A DNA stretch of 64,000 nucleotides from Pseudomonas asturiensis (GTDB lineage Bacteria > Pseudomonadota > Gammaproteobacteria > Pseudomonadales > Pseudomonadaceae), in NCBI RefSeq assembly GCF_900143095.1, contig NZ_FRDA01000006.1, forward strand, positions 211,150 through 275,149. Direction: 5' to 3'. The translations under genes were made by a program, and so were the position numbers. Every line of letters begins with the position of its first letter. The first letter of the stretch is position 1. This document shows, in pieces, positions 27,617 to 36,183 of this stretch. Below the pieces are notes generated by a model. The model was not told the DNA's origin. It did no database searches and was given only the letters and a program-made list of their open reading frames with translations.

Positions 27617-28396
27617 TCAGGCGTGAGCGTTGGTTTCGAGCAGATGATGCAGATCGACGAACTGTTGGGTCAGCTTGTGCCGGGGATCAAGATGGACCAG
27701 TGGCAGGTTGGCCTGATGCGATTCGCGCATCTTCACCGAAGCATTCAGGTAGACCGGCAACACCGGCAGGCCTTCGGCAATCAATTCGTCGAGTATTTGC
27801 TGAGGCAGGCTGGCACGCGGCTGGAACTGGTTGACGATGATGCCTTCCACTTGCAGAGCCTCGTTGTGATCCTCTTTCAGCTCCTCGATTTCCTGCAGCA
27901 GGCCATACAGCGCCTGCCGGGAAAAACTGTCGCAATCGAACGGAATCAATACACGGTCAGCGGCAATCAATGCCGACACCGCGTAAAAGTTGAGCGCTGG
28001 AGGTGTATCCAGATAAATACGCTCGTAGTCCTCACTCAACTCATCCAGCAGTTTGCGAAGTTTGTTGATCTTGTGCTTTGCCTCAAGCTTGGGTTGCAGG
28101 TCGGCAAGCTCCGCGGTGGCGGTTACCACGTGCAGATTGTCAAAAGGCGTTTCGTAAATATCGACGTGGTTCTTCTTGCCGAAGGGCGTGGAAGACAGCG
28201 TCTGCTTGAAAAACTCGGCAATGCCCATCGGAATGTCATTGCCGGTGAGGCCCGTCAGGTACTGGGTGGAGTTGGCCTGGGCATCAAGGTCGATCAACAG
28301 GGTCCGGTAGCCTTCGTTAGCGCTGACTGCAGCCAGATTGCAAGCGATGCTCGATTTGCCGACACCGCCCTTCTGATTGAATACCACGCGACGCAT
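27617..28396 (-). CDS. Solo ParA-family ATPase
   Basis: This 259-residue ParA/MinD-type P-loop ATPase has a deviant Walker A (NQKGGVGKSS, residues 7-16), switch I LIDLDAQANSTQYL and switch II YLDTPPALNFY. No ParB, chemotaxis or cellulose gene is adjacent, so it is not the chromosomal partition ParA. Such lone ATPases position cargo on the nucleoid or at membranes; its cargo is unknown. The ATG at 28396 (MRRVVFNQKGG) is the natural start; the frame is open 27 codons upstream. It is divergent from the polyene cluster. Confidence 0.85.
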   Translation of the reverse strand: MRRVVFNQKGGVGKSSIACNLAAVSANEGYRTLLIDLDAQANSTQYLTGLTGNDIPMGIAEFFKQTLSSTPFGKKNHVDIYETPFDNLHVVTATAELADLQPKLEAKHKINKLRKLLDELSEDYERIYLDTPPALNFYAVSALIAADRVLIPFDCDSFSRQALYGLLQEIEELKEDHNEALQVEGIIVNQFQPRASLPQQILDELIAEGLPVLPVYLNASVKMRESHQANLPLVHLDPRHKLTQQFVDLHHLLETNAHA

Positions 28397-28521
28397 GCTT
28401 TGAATTCCTTGAGTGATTAAGAAACGGTGCGACTGACCGATAAAGGCTGTGCGAGTGGTCGAGTCTAGGCAGTGCATATGACAACAGCGAGCTTATCGCA
28501 AAAGAACACCCCTCGCAGGCG

Positions 28522-28548
28522 CTTGCGGGTGTATGAGGCACCCGCAAG
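28522..28548. other. Perfect 10-pair hairpin in the divergent region
   Basis: CTTGCGGGTG and CACCCGCAAG enclose a 7-base loop. There is no U-tract on either strand; it could be part of a small RNA or a terminator for upstream read-through. Confidence 0.4.
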
Positions 28549-28683
28549 GCATAGCGGCATCGGATAGCGCTGTCCTTACGCTCCAAGTCTGCATTTTGTA
28601 AACGGCTTATATGTAACAAAGTTGCTAGTCCTGACCCCCATCAGGATAATGCGCGCACTCGGTCAAATTACCGCACCCAGACT

Positions 28684-28700
28684 GATATCGTCCCGATATC
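28684..28700. promoter_or_regulatory. Palindromic operator candidate before the polyene cluster
   Basis: GATATCG-TCC-CGATATC is a perfect 7+3+7 inverted repeat 43-59 bases before the first cluster gene. Confidence 0.4.
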
Positions 28701-28742
28701 GAAGTAGCGAGAAGTATGCCCGCAGGGGCGGGAAGAGAAGTT

Positions 28743-29462
28743 TTGATCACCTTCAACATTGCACAATGGCGCGCCTGGGCACCTGGCCTTGCGAGCGTCG
28801 ACGACTGGAAGCAATGGAGCCGGAATCCGACGTTGCTGCAGCAAAGCGACGAAGCCCCGGACGTGTCATTTCTTCCCGCCATGCAGCGCAGACGCCTGGG
28901 CCGTATGGCCCGGATGGCGTTCGCCGTTGGCTGGCCACTCACTGAAGGTCTTGAGCGCGTACCGCTGGTATTCGTGTCACGTCATGGCGAAACCCCACGC
29001 ACGTTTGAAATCCTTCGTGACCTGGCGGCGGAGGAGCCTCTGTCGCCCACGCAGTTCAGCCTGTCGGTCCACAATGCGGTCATCGGTCTGTGGTCGATCC
29101 TGCGCGTTGAAACCAGCGAAATGACGGCGCTGGCGGCCGCCGGTGACGGCCTTGAGTATGGCGCGTTCGAAGCCGCAGCCTTGCTGGCCGAAGGCGCACC
29201 CGCGGTTCTGTTGGTGGTGACTGAAGAACAGCCTCCGCAAGCCTATGCACAATGGATCGACGACGTGCCGTTCCCCTATGCCGTCGGTCTGCTGCTGACA
29301 CCCGGCAGCCAGTGGCAACTGTCCCTGAGCACCGACACGCAAGGCGCGCAACGCACGCAGTGGCCCCACGCCCTGAACCTGTTGCAGGCCCTGCACACTG
29401 ACCAGCCCTCCTGCTTGCACCCATGGAACAACCGACTATGGAACTGGCAACGCAACGATTGA
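28743..29462 (+). CDS. Ketosynthase-like chain length factor of the aryl polyene cluster (ApeC-like)
   Basis: About 239 residues if started at TTG 28743 (LITFNIAQWRAWAPGL), or 248 from ATG 28716. It resembles the N-terminal-domain-only beta-ketoacyl synthase proteins that act as chain length factors in aryl polyene clusters. WRAWAPGL, FLPAMQRRRLGRMARMAF and the LSVHNAVIGLWSI segment are typical. No catalytic CTS-type cysteine motif is seen, which fits a non-catalytic partner of a ketosynthase. It opens a run of twenty genes with practically no gaps. GGGAAGAGAAG just before the TTG favours the shorter start. Confidence 0.82.
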   Translation: MITFNIAQWRAWAPGLASVDDWKQWSRNPTLLQQSDEAPDVSFLPAMQRRRLGRMARMAFAVGWPLTEGLERVPLVFVSRHGETPRTFEILRDLAAEEPLSPTQFSLSVHNAVIGLWSILRVETSEMTALAAAGDGLEYGAFEAAALLAEGAPAVLLVVTEEQPPQAYAQWIDDVPFPYAVGLLLTPGSQWQLSLSTDTQGAQRTQWPHALNLLQALHTDQPSCLHPWNNRLWNWQRND

Positions 29463-30250
29463 AGAAGGGCCGGGACGCCTATTACTGGCGTCTGCTGGCA
29501 ACCGGTCTCAGCTTTGCCCTGTTCGGGCTGAGCGGCCTGTGCCTGCGATTGTTCGTTTTTCCGGTGTTGAGCTGCCTGCCGGGTGATGCCGCAAGCCATC
29601 AGCGTCGTGCACGCCGCACCATTAGCCGACTGTTCTGGCGGTTCATCCGGATCATGGCCCGTATGGGCGTGCTGACCTACGAGGTCAAAGGCGCCGAAAA
29701 ACTCGGCCGCCCCGGCCAGATGATCATCGCCAATCACCCGTCGCTGATCGACGTGGTGTTTCTGATCGGGCTGGTGCGCGACGCCAACTGCGTGGTCAAG
29801 CGCAGCCTGTGGGAAAACCCTTTTACCCGGGGCCCGGTGCGCTCGACCGGCTATATCAGCAACGATGGCAGCATGGACATGCTGGACGCCGCCGTAGAGC
29901 GCCTGCAGGCTGGCCAGACCCTGATCATCTTTCCCGAAGGCACCCGCACCCAGCCTGGAAAGCCGCCTGAGTTCCACCGGGGTGCCGCCGCCATCGCCTT
30001 GCGTGGCGCCCGTGTGATCACGCCAGTGACCATCAGGGTCAACCCGACCACCCTGACCAAGGCCGAGCCCTGGTACCGAATTCCGCAACGCCGTGTGCAC
30101 TTCACGCTGCACGTCGGTGCCGATATTGCCCCTGACACTTTCAGCGCGCTGGGCCCGCCACCGTTGGCGTCCCGCAAGCTCAACGATTACCTGCATGACT
30201 ATTTCATCAAGGAGCTCGCCGCAGATGAGCGATCTACATCTGGACATTAA
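29423..30250 (+). CDS. Lysophospholipid acyltransferase family protein (1-acyl-glycerol-3-phosphate type)
   Basis: This 275-residue membrane-associated acyltransferase has the NHPSLID (HX4D) catalytic motif near residue 103 and the FPEGTR substrate motif near residue 172, after one or two N-terminal hydrophobic segments. In aryl polyene clusters such enzymes are thought to help anchor the polyene acid to a lipid. ATGs at 29423 and 29438 are both possible; both overlap the preceding gene. A housekeeping PlsC role is less likely given the context. Confidence 0.85.
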   Translation: MEQPTMELATQRLKKGRDAYYWRLLATGLSFALFGLSGLCLRLFVFPVLSCLPGDAASHQRRARRTISRLFWRFIRIMARMGVLTYEVKGAEKLGRPGQMIIANHPSLIDVVFLIGLVRDANCVVKRSLWENPFTRGPVRSTGYISNDGSMDMLDAAVERLQAGQTLIIFPEGTRTQPGKPPEFHRGAAAIALRGARVITPVTIRVNPTTLTKAEPWYRIPQRRVHFTLHVGADIAPDTFSALGPPPLASRKLNDYLHDYFIKELAADERSTSGH

Positions 30251-30485
30251 GTTGCTGATCATCGATGCCCTGGGCCTCGAAGACATCACCCCGCAAGACA
30301 TCGGCAATGACCAGACGCTCTTTGGCGAAGGCCTTGGACTGGATTCGGTCGATGCACTTGAGCTGGGGCTGGCCATTCAGAAACGCTACGGCATCAAGAT
30401 CGACGCCGACGCCAAGGACACCCGTAACCATTTCGCCAGCGTCGACAGCCTTGCGGCGTTCGTCAGCGCCAGACAGCAGGCCTGA
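30225..30485 (+). CDS. Acyl carrier protein 1 of the polyene cluster (ApeE-like)
   Basis: This 86-residue acyl carrier protein has the phosphopantetheine serine in GLGLDSVDALELG (DSV, about residue 43). It presumably carries the growing aryl polyene chain. AAGGAG lies 10 bases upstream and the start overlaps the acyltransferase gene by 26 bases. The gene is followed by a second carrier gene after 9 bases. Confidence 0.92.
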   Translation: MSDLHLDIKLLIIDALGLEDITPQDIGNDQTLFGEGLGLDSVDALELGLAIQKRYGIKIDADAKDTRNHFASVDSLAAFVSARQQA

Positions 30486-30494
30486 GGATTGAAC

Positions 30495-30749
30495 ATGCAA
30501 ACCCGTGAAGACATCTTCGAAACACTGCGCGCGGCCATGGTCGAGCTGTTTGAACTAGAGCCTGAAAGGGTCGTTCCGGAAGCCAACCTCTATCAGGATC
30601 TGGAAATTGACAGCATCGACGCCGTCGACCTGATCGATCACATCAAGCGCAAGACCGGCAAGAAAATCGCGGCGGAGGAATTCAAGTCCGTCAGAACCGT
30701 AAATGACGTGGTCGAGGCCGTCTACCGACTGGTCAACACCGCCGAATGA
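30495..30749 (+). CDS. Acyl carrier protein 2 of the polyene cluster (ApeF-like)
   Basis: This 84-residue acyl carrier protein has LEIDSIDAVDLIDHI with the modifiable serine, and a more acidic helix II than carrier 1. Two distinct carrier proteins are the rule in aryl polyene clusters; one probably carries the starter and the other the elongating chain, though which is which cannot be read. CTGAGGA precedes the ATG at 30495. Confidence 0.92.
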   Translation: MQTREDIFETLRAAMVELFELEPERVVPEANLYQDLEIDSIDAVDLIDHIKRKTGKKIAAEEFKSVRTVNDVVEAVYRLVNTAE

Positions 30750-31291
30750 AACGGCTGGTAGGCCTGGTCCTGCTGCTGGTCGGCGTGCTCTATCCGTTTG
30801 CCGTCTATTGGGGAATCGAGCATTTCGCGCCGTGGCAGTTTGCCTTGCTGCTGGGCAGCCTGTGGCTGGCGCGAATCCTGACCGGCGAACGCAAACCCGG
30901 CAGCCTGGCGATGGCCGTGGTTGCGCTGGTGTTCTGCGTGGTGCTCGGTGTGCTCGACAGCCATGCGATGCTGCGTTGGTATCCGGTGCTGGTCAGCGGC
31001 TTCATGCTGGGCCTGTTCGGGTCGAGCCTGATCTACGGCCCGCCGATCGTCGAACGAATGGCGCGCATCAACCGCCCTGAACTGCCTGAATCCGGAATTC
31101 GCTACACCCGGCGGGTCACTCAGGTCTGGTGCGTGTTTTTTCTGAGCAACGGGCTCGCAGCCACTGCACTGACGCTGTGGGCGCCGCTGTCGTGGTGGAC
31201 GCTCTACACCGGCCTGATCTCTTATGGACTGATGGGCCTGCTGTTCGCAGGCGAACTGATTGTCCGCCTGCGCGTCAGAGGCACCACCTGA
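30746..31291 (+). CDS. Polytopic membrane protein (COG4648-like) of the polyene cluster
   Basis: This 181-residue hydrophobic protein has about five or six membrane helices, starting with KRLVGLVLLLVGVLYPFAVYWGIEHFAPWQFALL. It resembles an uncharacterised membrane protein family found with aryl polyene genes. It overlaps the second carrier protein gene by four bases. Its role is unknown. Confidence 0.8.
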   Translation: MKRLVGLVLLLVGVLYPFAVYWGIEHFAPWQFALLLGSLWLARILTGERKPGSLAMAVVALVFCVVLGVLDSHAMLRWYPVLVSGFMLGLFGSSLIYGPPIVERMARINRPELPESGIRYTRRVTQVWCVFFLSNGLAATALTLWAPLSWWTLYTGLISYGLMGLLFAGELIVRLRVRGTT

Positions 31292-31292
31292 A

Positions 31293-32984
31293 ATGGACTG
31301 CATGAACGGGTCAAACCTCGAAAACCTGCTACTCGCTCTACCTGAAGATCGATTGCTGACCAACGCCCCCGAGCTGACTCATGCCCAATGGCGTGGGCAG
31401 GCGCTGAGCGTTGCCGCCGGTCTGCAGGCCCGGGGCGTCAGGCAACTGGCCGTCCATCTTGAGGACGCCGCCGAGCTTGCCGTCGCCCTGTTCGGTGCCT
31501 GGCGTGCCGGGGTCAGCGTGCTGTTGCCTGCGGACCTGCAGGCGCAGACGCGTGAACGCTGGAGCGGCCAGGTTGACCTCTGGGTCACGGACCTGCCGGG
31601 CGATACGCCGCTGAGTGATCTGCATGCCGCGCCATTGCCGGCAGCCGTTCTGGATCTGGACGCGTGTCGCCTGAGCTTGTGCACGTCAGGCTCCAGCGGC
31701 GAACCGAAACTCATCGAAAAACGGCTCCGCCAACTGGCCAACGAAGTCGCGGTACTGGAACAGTTGTGGGGGCCGGATCTGGGCCAGGCGTGCATGATTG
31801 GCAGTGTCGCGACCCAGCATATCTATGGCCTGTTGTTCCGACTGCTCTGGCCGCTGAGCGCCGCAAGGGCCTTCGTGCGTCGCCAGTTACCTTTCCCGGA
31901 AGACGTGCAGCGCGCCAGCCGCGACTACCCGGCCTTTGCCTGGGTCGCAAGTCCTGCGCTGCTCAAGCGCATGGGTGACAACCTGGACTGGTCCAGCCTG
32001 CGCGCGGTACGTCGAGTGTTCTCGTCCGGTGGCGCATTGCCTGCCGACGCTGCACGAAGCCTGAACGAGCGTCTGGGGCAATGGCCGACGGAAATCTTCG
32101 GCAGCTCGGAGACCGGTGGTATTGCATGGCGTCAGGGCGGACAGCGCTGGCAAGCCTTCGAGGGCGTGACCCTGACGCTGGGCGACGACGGCGCCTTGCG
32201 CGTTCGCTCGCCGTACCTGCCCGAAGGGCATGTGGAACACACCGTCGACGCAGCACGCCTTGATGACGACGGGCGTTTCGAGCTGCTGGGCAGGCTGGAC
32301 CGCATCGTCAAACTGGAAGAAAAACGTGTCTCGCTGCCACTGATAGAGCAGGCGCTCAGCGCTCATCACTGGGTTCGCGAGGTACGTCTGGGGGTGGTGC
32401 AGGAAAATCGCGCCTCGCTGGGAGCCTTGGTGGTGCTGAGTGACAGCGGCCTGATCGCACTGCGCACCCAGGGTCGTCGCGCCCTCACCGAGGCGTTGCG
32501 TCAGCACCTGCGCCCACACTGTGAACCCCTCGCACTGCCACGCCGCTGGCGGCTGCTGCGACAGATGCCGCTCAATGCTCAGGATAAGCTGCCGCAGGCT
32601 GACGTCGAAGCACTGCTTATGGCCGAACGCCCGAAAGCTGCGGAGTTGCTCGATCAGAAAACCGTCGATGACGAATTACAGCTGAACCTTATCGTGCCGC
32701 CTGACCTTGCCTGCTTCAGTGGGCACTTCCCTAAAGCCCCTGTGTTGCCGGGTGTTGTGCAGGTGGATTGGGCCATGAAACTGGGGCAGCGCCTGCTGAA
32801 CCTGCCGCCACGTTTTGCCGGCATGGAAGTGCTGAAGTTTCAGCAACTGGTCCGTCCCGGCGACCGGCTCAGGCTGACCCTGCGCTTCGACAATCAGCGC
32901 TCGAAACTGCATTTCGCTTTTCACAACAGTGACGGCGCGCCCTGCTCCAGCGGCCGAATCCTCCTGGAGGCCGCGCATGCATAA
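31293..32984 (+). CDS. Fusion of acyl-CoA ligase (AMP-binding) and hot-dog dehydratase (ApeH-ApeI-like)
   Basis: This protein has 563 residues. The first 440 or so form an adenylate-forming ligase: SLCTSGSSGEPKLIEKRL is the ATP P-loop and EIFGSSETGGIAWR the adenylate motif. The last 110 residues (QLNLIVPPDLACFSGHFPKAPVLPGVVQVDW...) form a FabZ/FabA-like hot-dog dehydratase with the HFPKAPVLPGV active-site motif. Activation of the aryl acid starter and one dehydration step are thus joined in one chain; they are separate genes in the E. coli-type cluster. ATGs at 31293 and 31302 are both plausible. Confidence 0.87.
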   Translation: MDCMNGSNLENLLLALPEDRLLTNAPELTHAQWRGQALSVAAGLQARGVRQLAVHLEDAAELAVALFGAWRAGVSVLLPADLQAQTRERWSGQVDLWVTDLPGDTPLSDLHAAPLPAAVLDLDACRLSLCTSGSSGEPKLIEKRLRQLANEVAVLEQLWGPDLGQACMIGSVATQHIYGLLFRLLWPLSAARAFVRRQLPFPEDVQRASRDYPAFAWVASPALLKRMGDNLDWSSLRAVRRVFSSGGALPADAARSLNERLGQWPTEIFGSSETGGIAWRQGGQRWQAFEGVTLTLGDDGALRVRSPYLPEGHVEHTVDAARLDDDGRFELLGRLDRIVKLEEKRVSLPLIEQALSAHHWVREVRLGVVQENRASLGALVVLSDSGLIALRTQGRRALTEALRQHLRPHCEPLALPRRWRLLRQMPLNAQDKLPQADVEALLMAERPKAAELLDQKTVDDELQLNLIVPPDLACFSGHFPKAPVLPGVVQVDWAMKLGQRLLNLPPRFAGMEVLKFQQLVRPGDRLRLTLRFDNQRSKLHFAFHNSDGAPCSSGRILLEAAHA

Positions 32985-33711
32985 GCCTTGCGCGATCATC
33001 CCGGTATTCGATCACGAACTGGCCGTGCCCAACGTGGTCAAGGCGGTACGTGAAGCCGGGCTGCCCTGCGTGCTGGTGGACGACGCCAGCAGCCCGTCTT
33101 GTGCAGCCGTTTTGCAGCAATTGGCCCAGGCCGAACAGGTTTATCTGGTGCGCTTGCCGGTCAATCAAGGCAAGGGCGGTGCAGTGATGACCGGCTTTCG
33201 CGAAGCGGCGCGCCTGGGTTTCAGCCATGCGCTGCAGGTCGACGCCGACGGGCAGCACGACCTGACGAATATCGCGCTGTTTCTACAACAGTCGCGAGCC
33301 TATCCCGACGCGCTGATCTGCGGCTATCCGCAGTACGACGAGAGCGTTCCGAAGGGGCGTCTGTATGCGCGCTACCTGACCCACGTGTGGGTCTGGATCA
33401 ACACGCTGTCGTTGCAGATTCGCGACTCGATGTGCGGTTTCAGGCTTTACCCGCTGGCGCCGGTCCTGAAGCTGATCGACAGCGCACACATCGGTAAACG
33501 GATGGATTTCGACTCGGAAATTCTCGTGCGCCTGTCGTGGCGCAGGCAGACCATGCGCTGGCTGCCGACCCGCGTGCATTATCCGCAGGACGGCCTGTCG
33601 CACTTTCGCCTGTTCCACGACAACGCGCTGATCTCGACCATGCACGCCAGGCTGTTCGTTGGCATGCTGGTTCGCCTGCCCGTCATACTCTGGCAACGGT
33701 GGCGGGCATGA
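32977..33711 (+). CDS. Family 2 glycosyltransferase of the polyene cluster
   Basis: This 244-residue GT-A glycosyltransferase begins CAIIPVFDHE, has the VDADGQHD metal-binding motif (about residues 88-95), and ends in a hydrophobic segment that could attach it to the membrane. It resembles dolichol-phosphate-mannose-synthase-like enzymes. It may glycosylate the polyene or its lipid anchor; the sugar is unknown. The ATG at 32977 overlaps the ligase gene by eight bases. Confidence 0.87.
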   Translation: MHKPCAIIPVFDHELAVPNVVKAVREAGLPCVLVDDASSPSCAAVLQQLAQAEQVYLVRLPVNQGKGGAVMTGFREAARLGFSHALQVDADGQHDLTNIALFLQQSRAYPDALICGYPQYDESVPKGRLYARYLTHVWVWINTLSLQIRDSMCGFRLYPLAPVLKLIDSAHIGKRMDFDSEILVRLSWRRQTMRWLPTRVHYPQDGLSHFRLFHDNALISTMHARLFVGMLVRLPVILWQRWRA

Positions 33712-34655
33712 GCGCAAAACAGCCGCCCAGGCAGCATTGGGCCAGCCACGAAGAGCGCGGCAGCTTTCTGCTGATGAAGCTCACCGCCTGGGGCGTCAAG
33801 GTGCTGGGCCGTCGTCTTCTGACGCCGGTGCTGTACGGCATCGTGCTGTATTTTTTCCTGTTCGGCCGCCGCGCCCGACACAGCATTCATGAGTATCAAC
33901 AGCGTCTGGCCCTATGGAGCCAGCGCCCCGAACTGCGTCCGACCCAGCGCCGCGTGTTCGGCCAGTTCATGGCCTTCGCCGATGCGCTGCTCGACAAGCT
34001 CGACGTGTGGAACGGCAGGCTGGGGATCGAGCAGATCGAGATTATCGACACGGCGCATCTGCGGCAAAACCTGCGCGGGACGCGTGGCCAACTGCTGGTC
34101 GGCGCCCACCTGGGCAACCTTGAAGTGTGCCGCGCACTCGCCGAGCTGGGCGAAAAAGTCACCATGAACGTGCTGGTGCACACCAAGCACGCCGAACGCT
34201 TCAACCGCCTGCTGGGCGAGGCCGGCGCAAACAACCTGCGCCTGATTCAGGTCAGCGAGCTGGACCCGGCCATCATGCTGCAACTGAGCCAGCGCATCGA
34301 CGAAGGCGAATGGCTGGCCATCGCCGGTGACCGCGTCGCCCTGCATGGTGGCCGCAACGTGCGGGTCGATTTTCTCGGCCAGCCTGCTGCATTTCCCCAG
34401 GGTCCATGGTTGCTGGGCGGGCTGCTCAAATGCCCGGTCAACCTGTTCTTCTGCCTCAAGGGCCCGACCGGCTATCGCGTGATTCTCGAACCGTTCGCCG
34501 ACGCCATCCAGTGGCGGCGCAGCGACCGTGCACAGGTCATCGAACACTGGGCAACCCGCTACGCCGACCGTCTGGGCCACTATTGCCTGGAGGCGCCACA
34601 GCAGTGGTTCAATTTCTATCCATTCTGGAAGTCCGATGACGAATCACACTCCTGA
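33708..34655 (+). CDS. LpxL/HtrB-family acyltransferase of the polyene cluster
   Basis: This 315-residue inner-membrane protein has one hydrophobic N-terminal segment (VLGRRLLTPVLYGIVLYFFLF) and the HLGNLE motif (HX4E) in LLVGAHLGNLEVCRAL, characteristic of lipid A-type late acyltransferases, plus IAGDRVALHGGRNVRVDFLG. It probably adds an acyl or polyenoyl group to a lipid or sugar acceptor. The start overlaps the glycosyltransferase stop by four bases. Confidence 0.86.
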   Translation: MSAKQPPRQHWASHEERGSFLLMKLTAWGVKVLGRRLLTPVLYGIVLYFFLFGRRARHSIHEYQQRLALWSQRPELRPTQRRVFGQFMAFADALLDKLDVWNGRLGIEQIEIIDTAHLRQNLRGTRGQLLVGAHLGNLEVCRALAELGEKVTMNVLVHTKHAERFNRLLGEAGANNLRLIQVSELDPAIMLQLSQRIDEGEWLAIAGDRVALHGGRNVRVDFLGQPAAFPQGPWLLGGLLKCPVNLFFCLKGPTGYRVILEPFADAIQWRRSDRAQVIEHWATRYADRLGHYCLEAPQQWFNFYPFWKSDDESHS

Positions 34656-36183
34656 CACCCTCACCTTCGGCGAACGGGCGTTGCGCATCGAAGACGTGCT
34701 GGCGCTGGCCAACCGCCAGGCACCTGCCGTTCTGCAGGACGACGAGGCGTTTCGTGAGCGCATCGCCAAAGGTGCGCGGTTTCTGGATTCGCTTCTGGAC
34801 AAGGAAGGCGTGATCTATGGCGTGACCACCGGCTATGGCGACTCCTGCGTGGTCGCGGTGCCACTGGAGCATGTCGAAGCGCTGCCGCGTCATCTGTACA
34901 CCTTTCATGGCTGCGGCCTGGGCAATCTGCTGAGCGCGCAAGCCACCCGTGCCGTACTGGCGGCGCGTCTGCAGTCGTTGTGTCAGGGCGTCTCCGGGGT
35001 ACGTGTCGAACTGCTCGAACGCCTGCTGGCGTTCATCGATCAGGACGTGCTGCCGCTGATCCCCGAAGAAGGCTCGGTGGGCGCCAGCGGCGACCTGACG
35101 CCGCTGTCCTACGTGGCGGCCACCCTGTCAGGCGAGCGCGAAGTGATGTTTCGGGGCGAACGTCGAGAGGCCCGCGACGTGCACCGAGAACTGGGCTGGA
35201 CACCGCTGGTATTGCGGCCCAAGGAAGCGCTGGCGCTGATGAACGGCACGGCAGTAATGACCGGGCTGGCATGCCTGGCGTTCGCCCGCGCCGATTACCT
35301 GCTGCAACTGGCCACCCGCATCACCGCCATGAACGTGGTGGCGCTGCAAGGCAACCCGGAGCACTTCGACGAGCGTCTGTTCGCCGCCAAGCCGCATCCG
35401 GGCCAGACCCAGGTGGCGGCCTGGCTGCGTCAGGATCTGGCCATCGACGCGCCGACCGCGCCACTGCATCGCCTGCAGGACCGCTACTCGCTGCGATGCG
35501 CACCCCATGTATTGGGCGTATTGGCCGACAGCCTGAACTGGCTGCGTTCGTTCATCGAGATCGAACTCAACAGCGCCAACGACAACCCGATCATCGACGC
35601 TGAAGCCGAGCGCGTGCTGCACGGCGGGCACTTCTATGGCGGGCACATCGCCTTTGCCATGGACAGCCTCAAGACACTGGTGGCCAATGTCGCCGACCTG
35701 CTGGACCGGCAATTGGCGCTGCTCGTGGACGAGCGTTACAACCATGGTCTGCCGAGCAACCTGTCAGGCGCAAGCGCCGAGCGGGCAATGCTCAATCATG
35801 GCTTCAAGGCCGTGCAGATCGGGGCCAGTGCCTGGACTGCCGAGGCGTTGAAAAACACCATGCCGGCCAGTGTGTTTTCGCGCTCTACCGAATGCCACAA
35901 CCAGGACAAGGTCAGCATGGGCACTATCGCCGCCCGCGATGCGATTCGGGTACTGGAACTGACCGAACAGGTCGCAGCCGCCACGCTGATCGCCGCCAAC
36001 CAGGGCGTCTGGCTGCGCAGCAAGGCCGCCGATGCGCGCCCGTTGCCGCCGGCGCTGGCGGCGATGCACGAGCAACTGAGCCGGGACTTTGCCCCCGTCA
36101 TCGAAGACCGGGCACTGGAGGCGGAACTGCGCCTGTGCCTGAAACACATCGCCAACCGCCACTGGAGGTTGCATGCGCAGTAA
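34636..36183 (+). CDS. Aromatic amino acid ammonia-lyase (HAL/TAL/PAL family)
   Basis: This 515-residue MIO-dependent lyase has the ASG cofactor triad at residues 150-152 (SVGASGDLTPLSYV) and the N-terminal tyrosine loop GVTTGYGDS (62-70). In polyene clusters of the flexirubin type such a lyase makes the cinnamate-type starter by deaminating tyrosine or phenylalanine. The selectivity pair aligned by eye (HL in tyrosine, FL in phenylalanine, SH in histidine lyases) reads F90-H91. No hut genes are near, so histidine catabolism is unlikely. The ATG overlaps the acyltransferase gene by 20 bases. Confidence 0.88.
   Translation: MTNHTPDTLTFGERALRIEDVLALANRQAPAVLQDDEAFRERIAKGARFLDSLLDKEGVIYGVTTGYGDSCVVAVPLEHVEALPRHLYTFHGCGLGNLLSAQATRAVLAARLQSLCQGVSGVRVELLERLLAFIDQDVLPLIPEEGSVGASGDLTPLSYVAATLSGEREVMFRGERREARDVHRELGWTPLVLRPKEALALMNGTAVMTGLACLAFARADYLLQLATRITAMNVVALQGNPEHFDERLFAAKPHPGQTQVAAWLRQDLAIDAPTAPLHRLQDRYSLRCAPHVLGVLADSLNWLRSFIEIELNSANDNPIIDAEAERVLHGGHFYGGHIAFAMDSLKTLVANVADLLDRQLALLVDERYNHGLPSNLSGASAERAMLNHGFKAVQIGASAWTAEALKNTMPASVFSRSTECHNQDKVSMGTIAARDAIRVLELTEQVAAATLIAANQGVWLRSKAADARPLPPALAAMHEQLSRDFAPVIEDRALEAELRLCLKHIANRHWRLHAQ

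Larger units (their letters stand above)
28397..28742. other. Divergent regulatory region between the ParA-type gene and the polyene cluster
   Basis: No gene is seen. It is less GC-rich in its middle (around 28590-28625) and holds a 10-pair hairpin (28522-28548), a TCCTGA/TCAGGA repeat (28629-28646) and a perfect palindrome (28684-28700). The promoter of the twenty-gene cluster must lie here. Confidence 0.6.

Noticed and set aside
27066..28396. PAAR plus ParA as a prophage or plasmid remnant
   Set aside because: No integrase, capsid, tail, replication or ParB gene is present, and base composition is like the neighbours.
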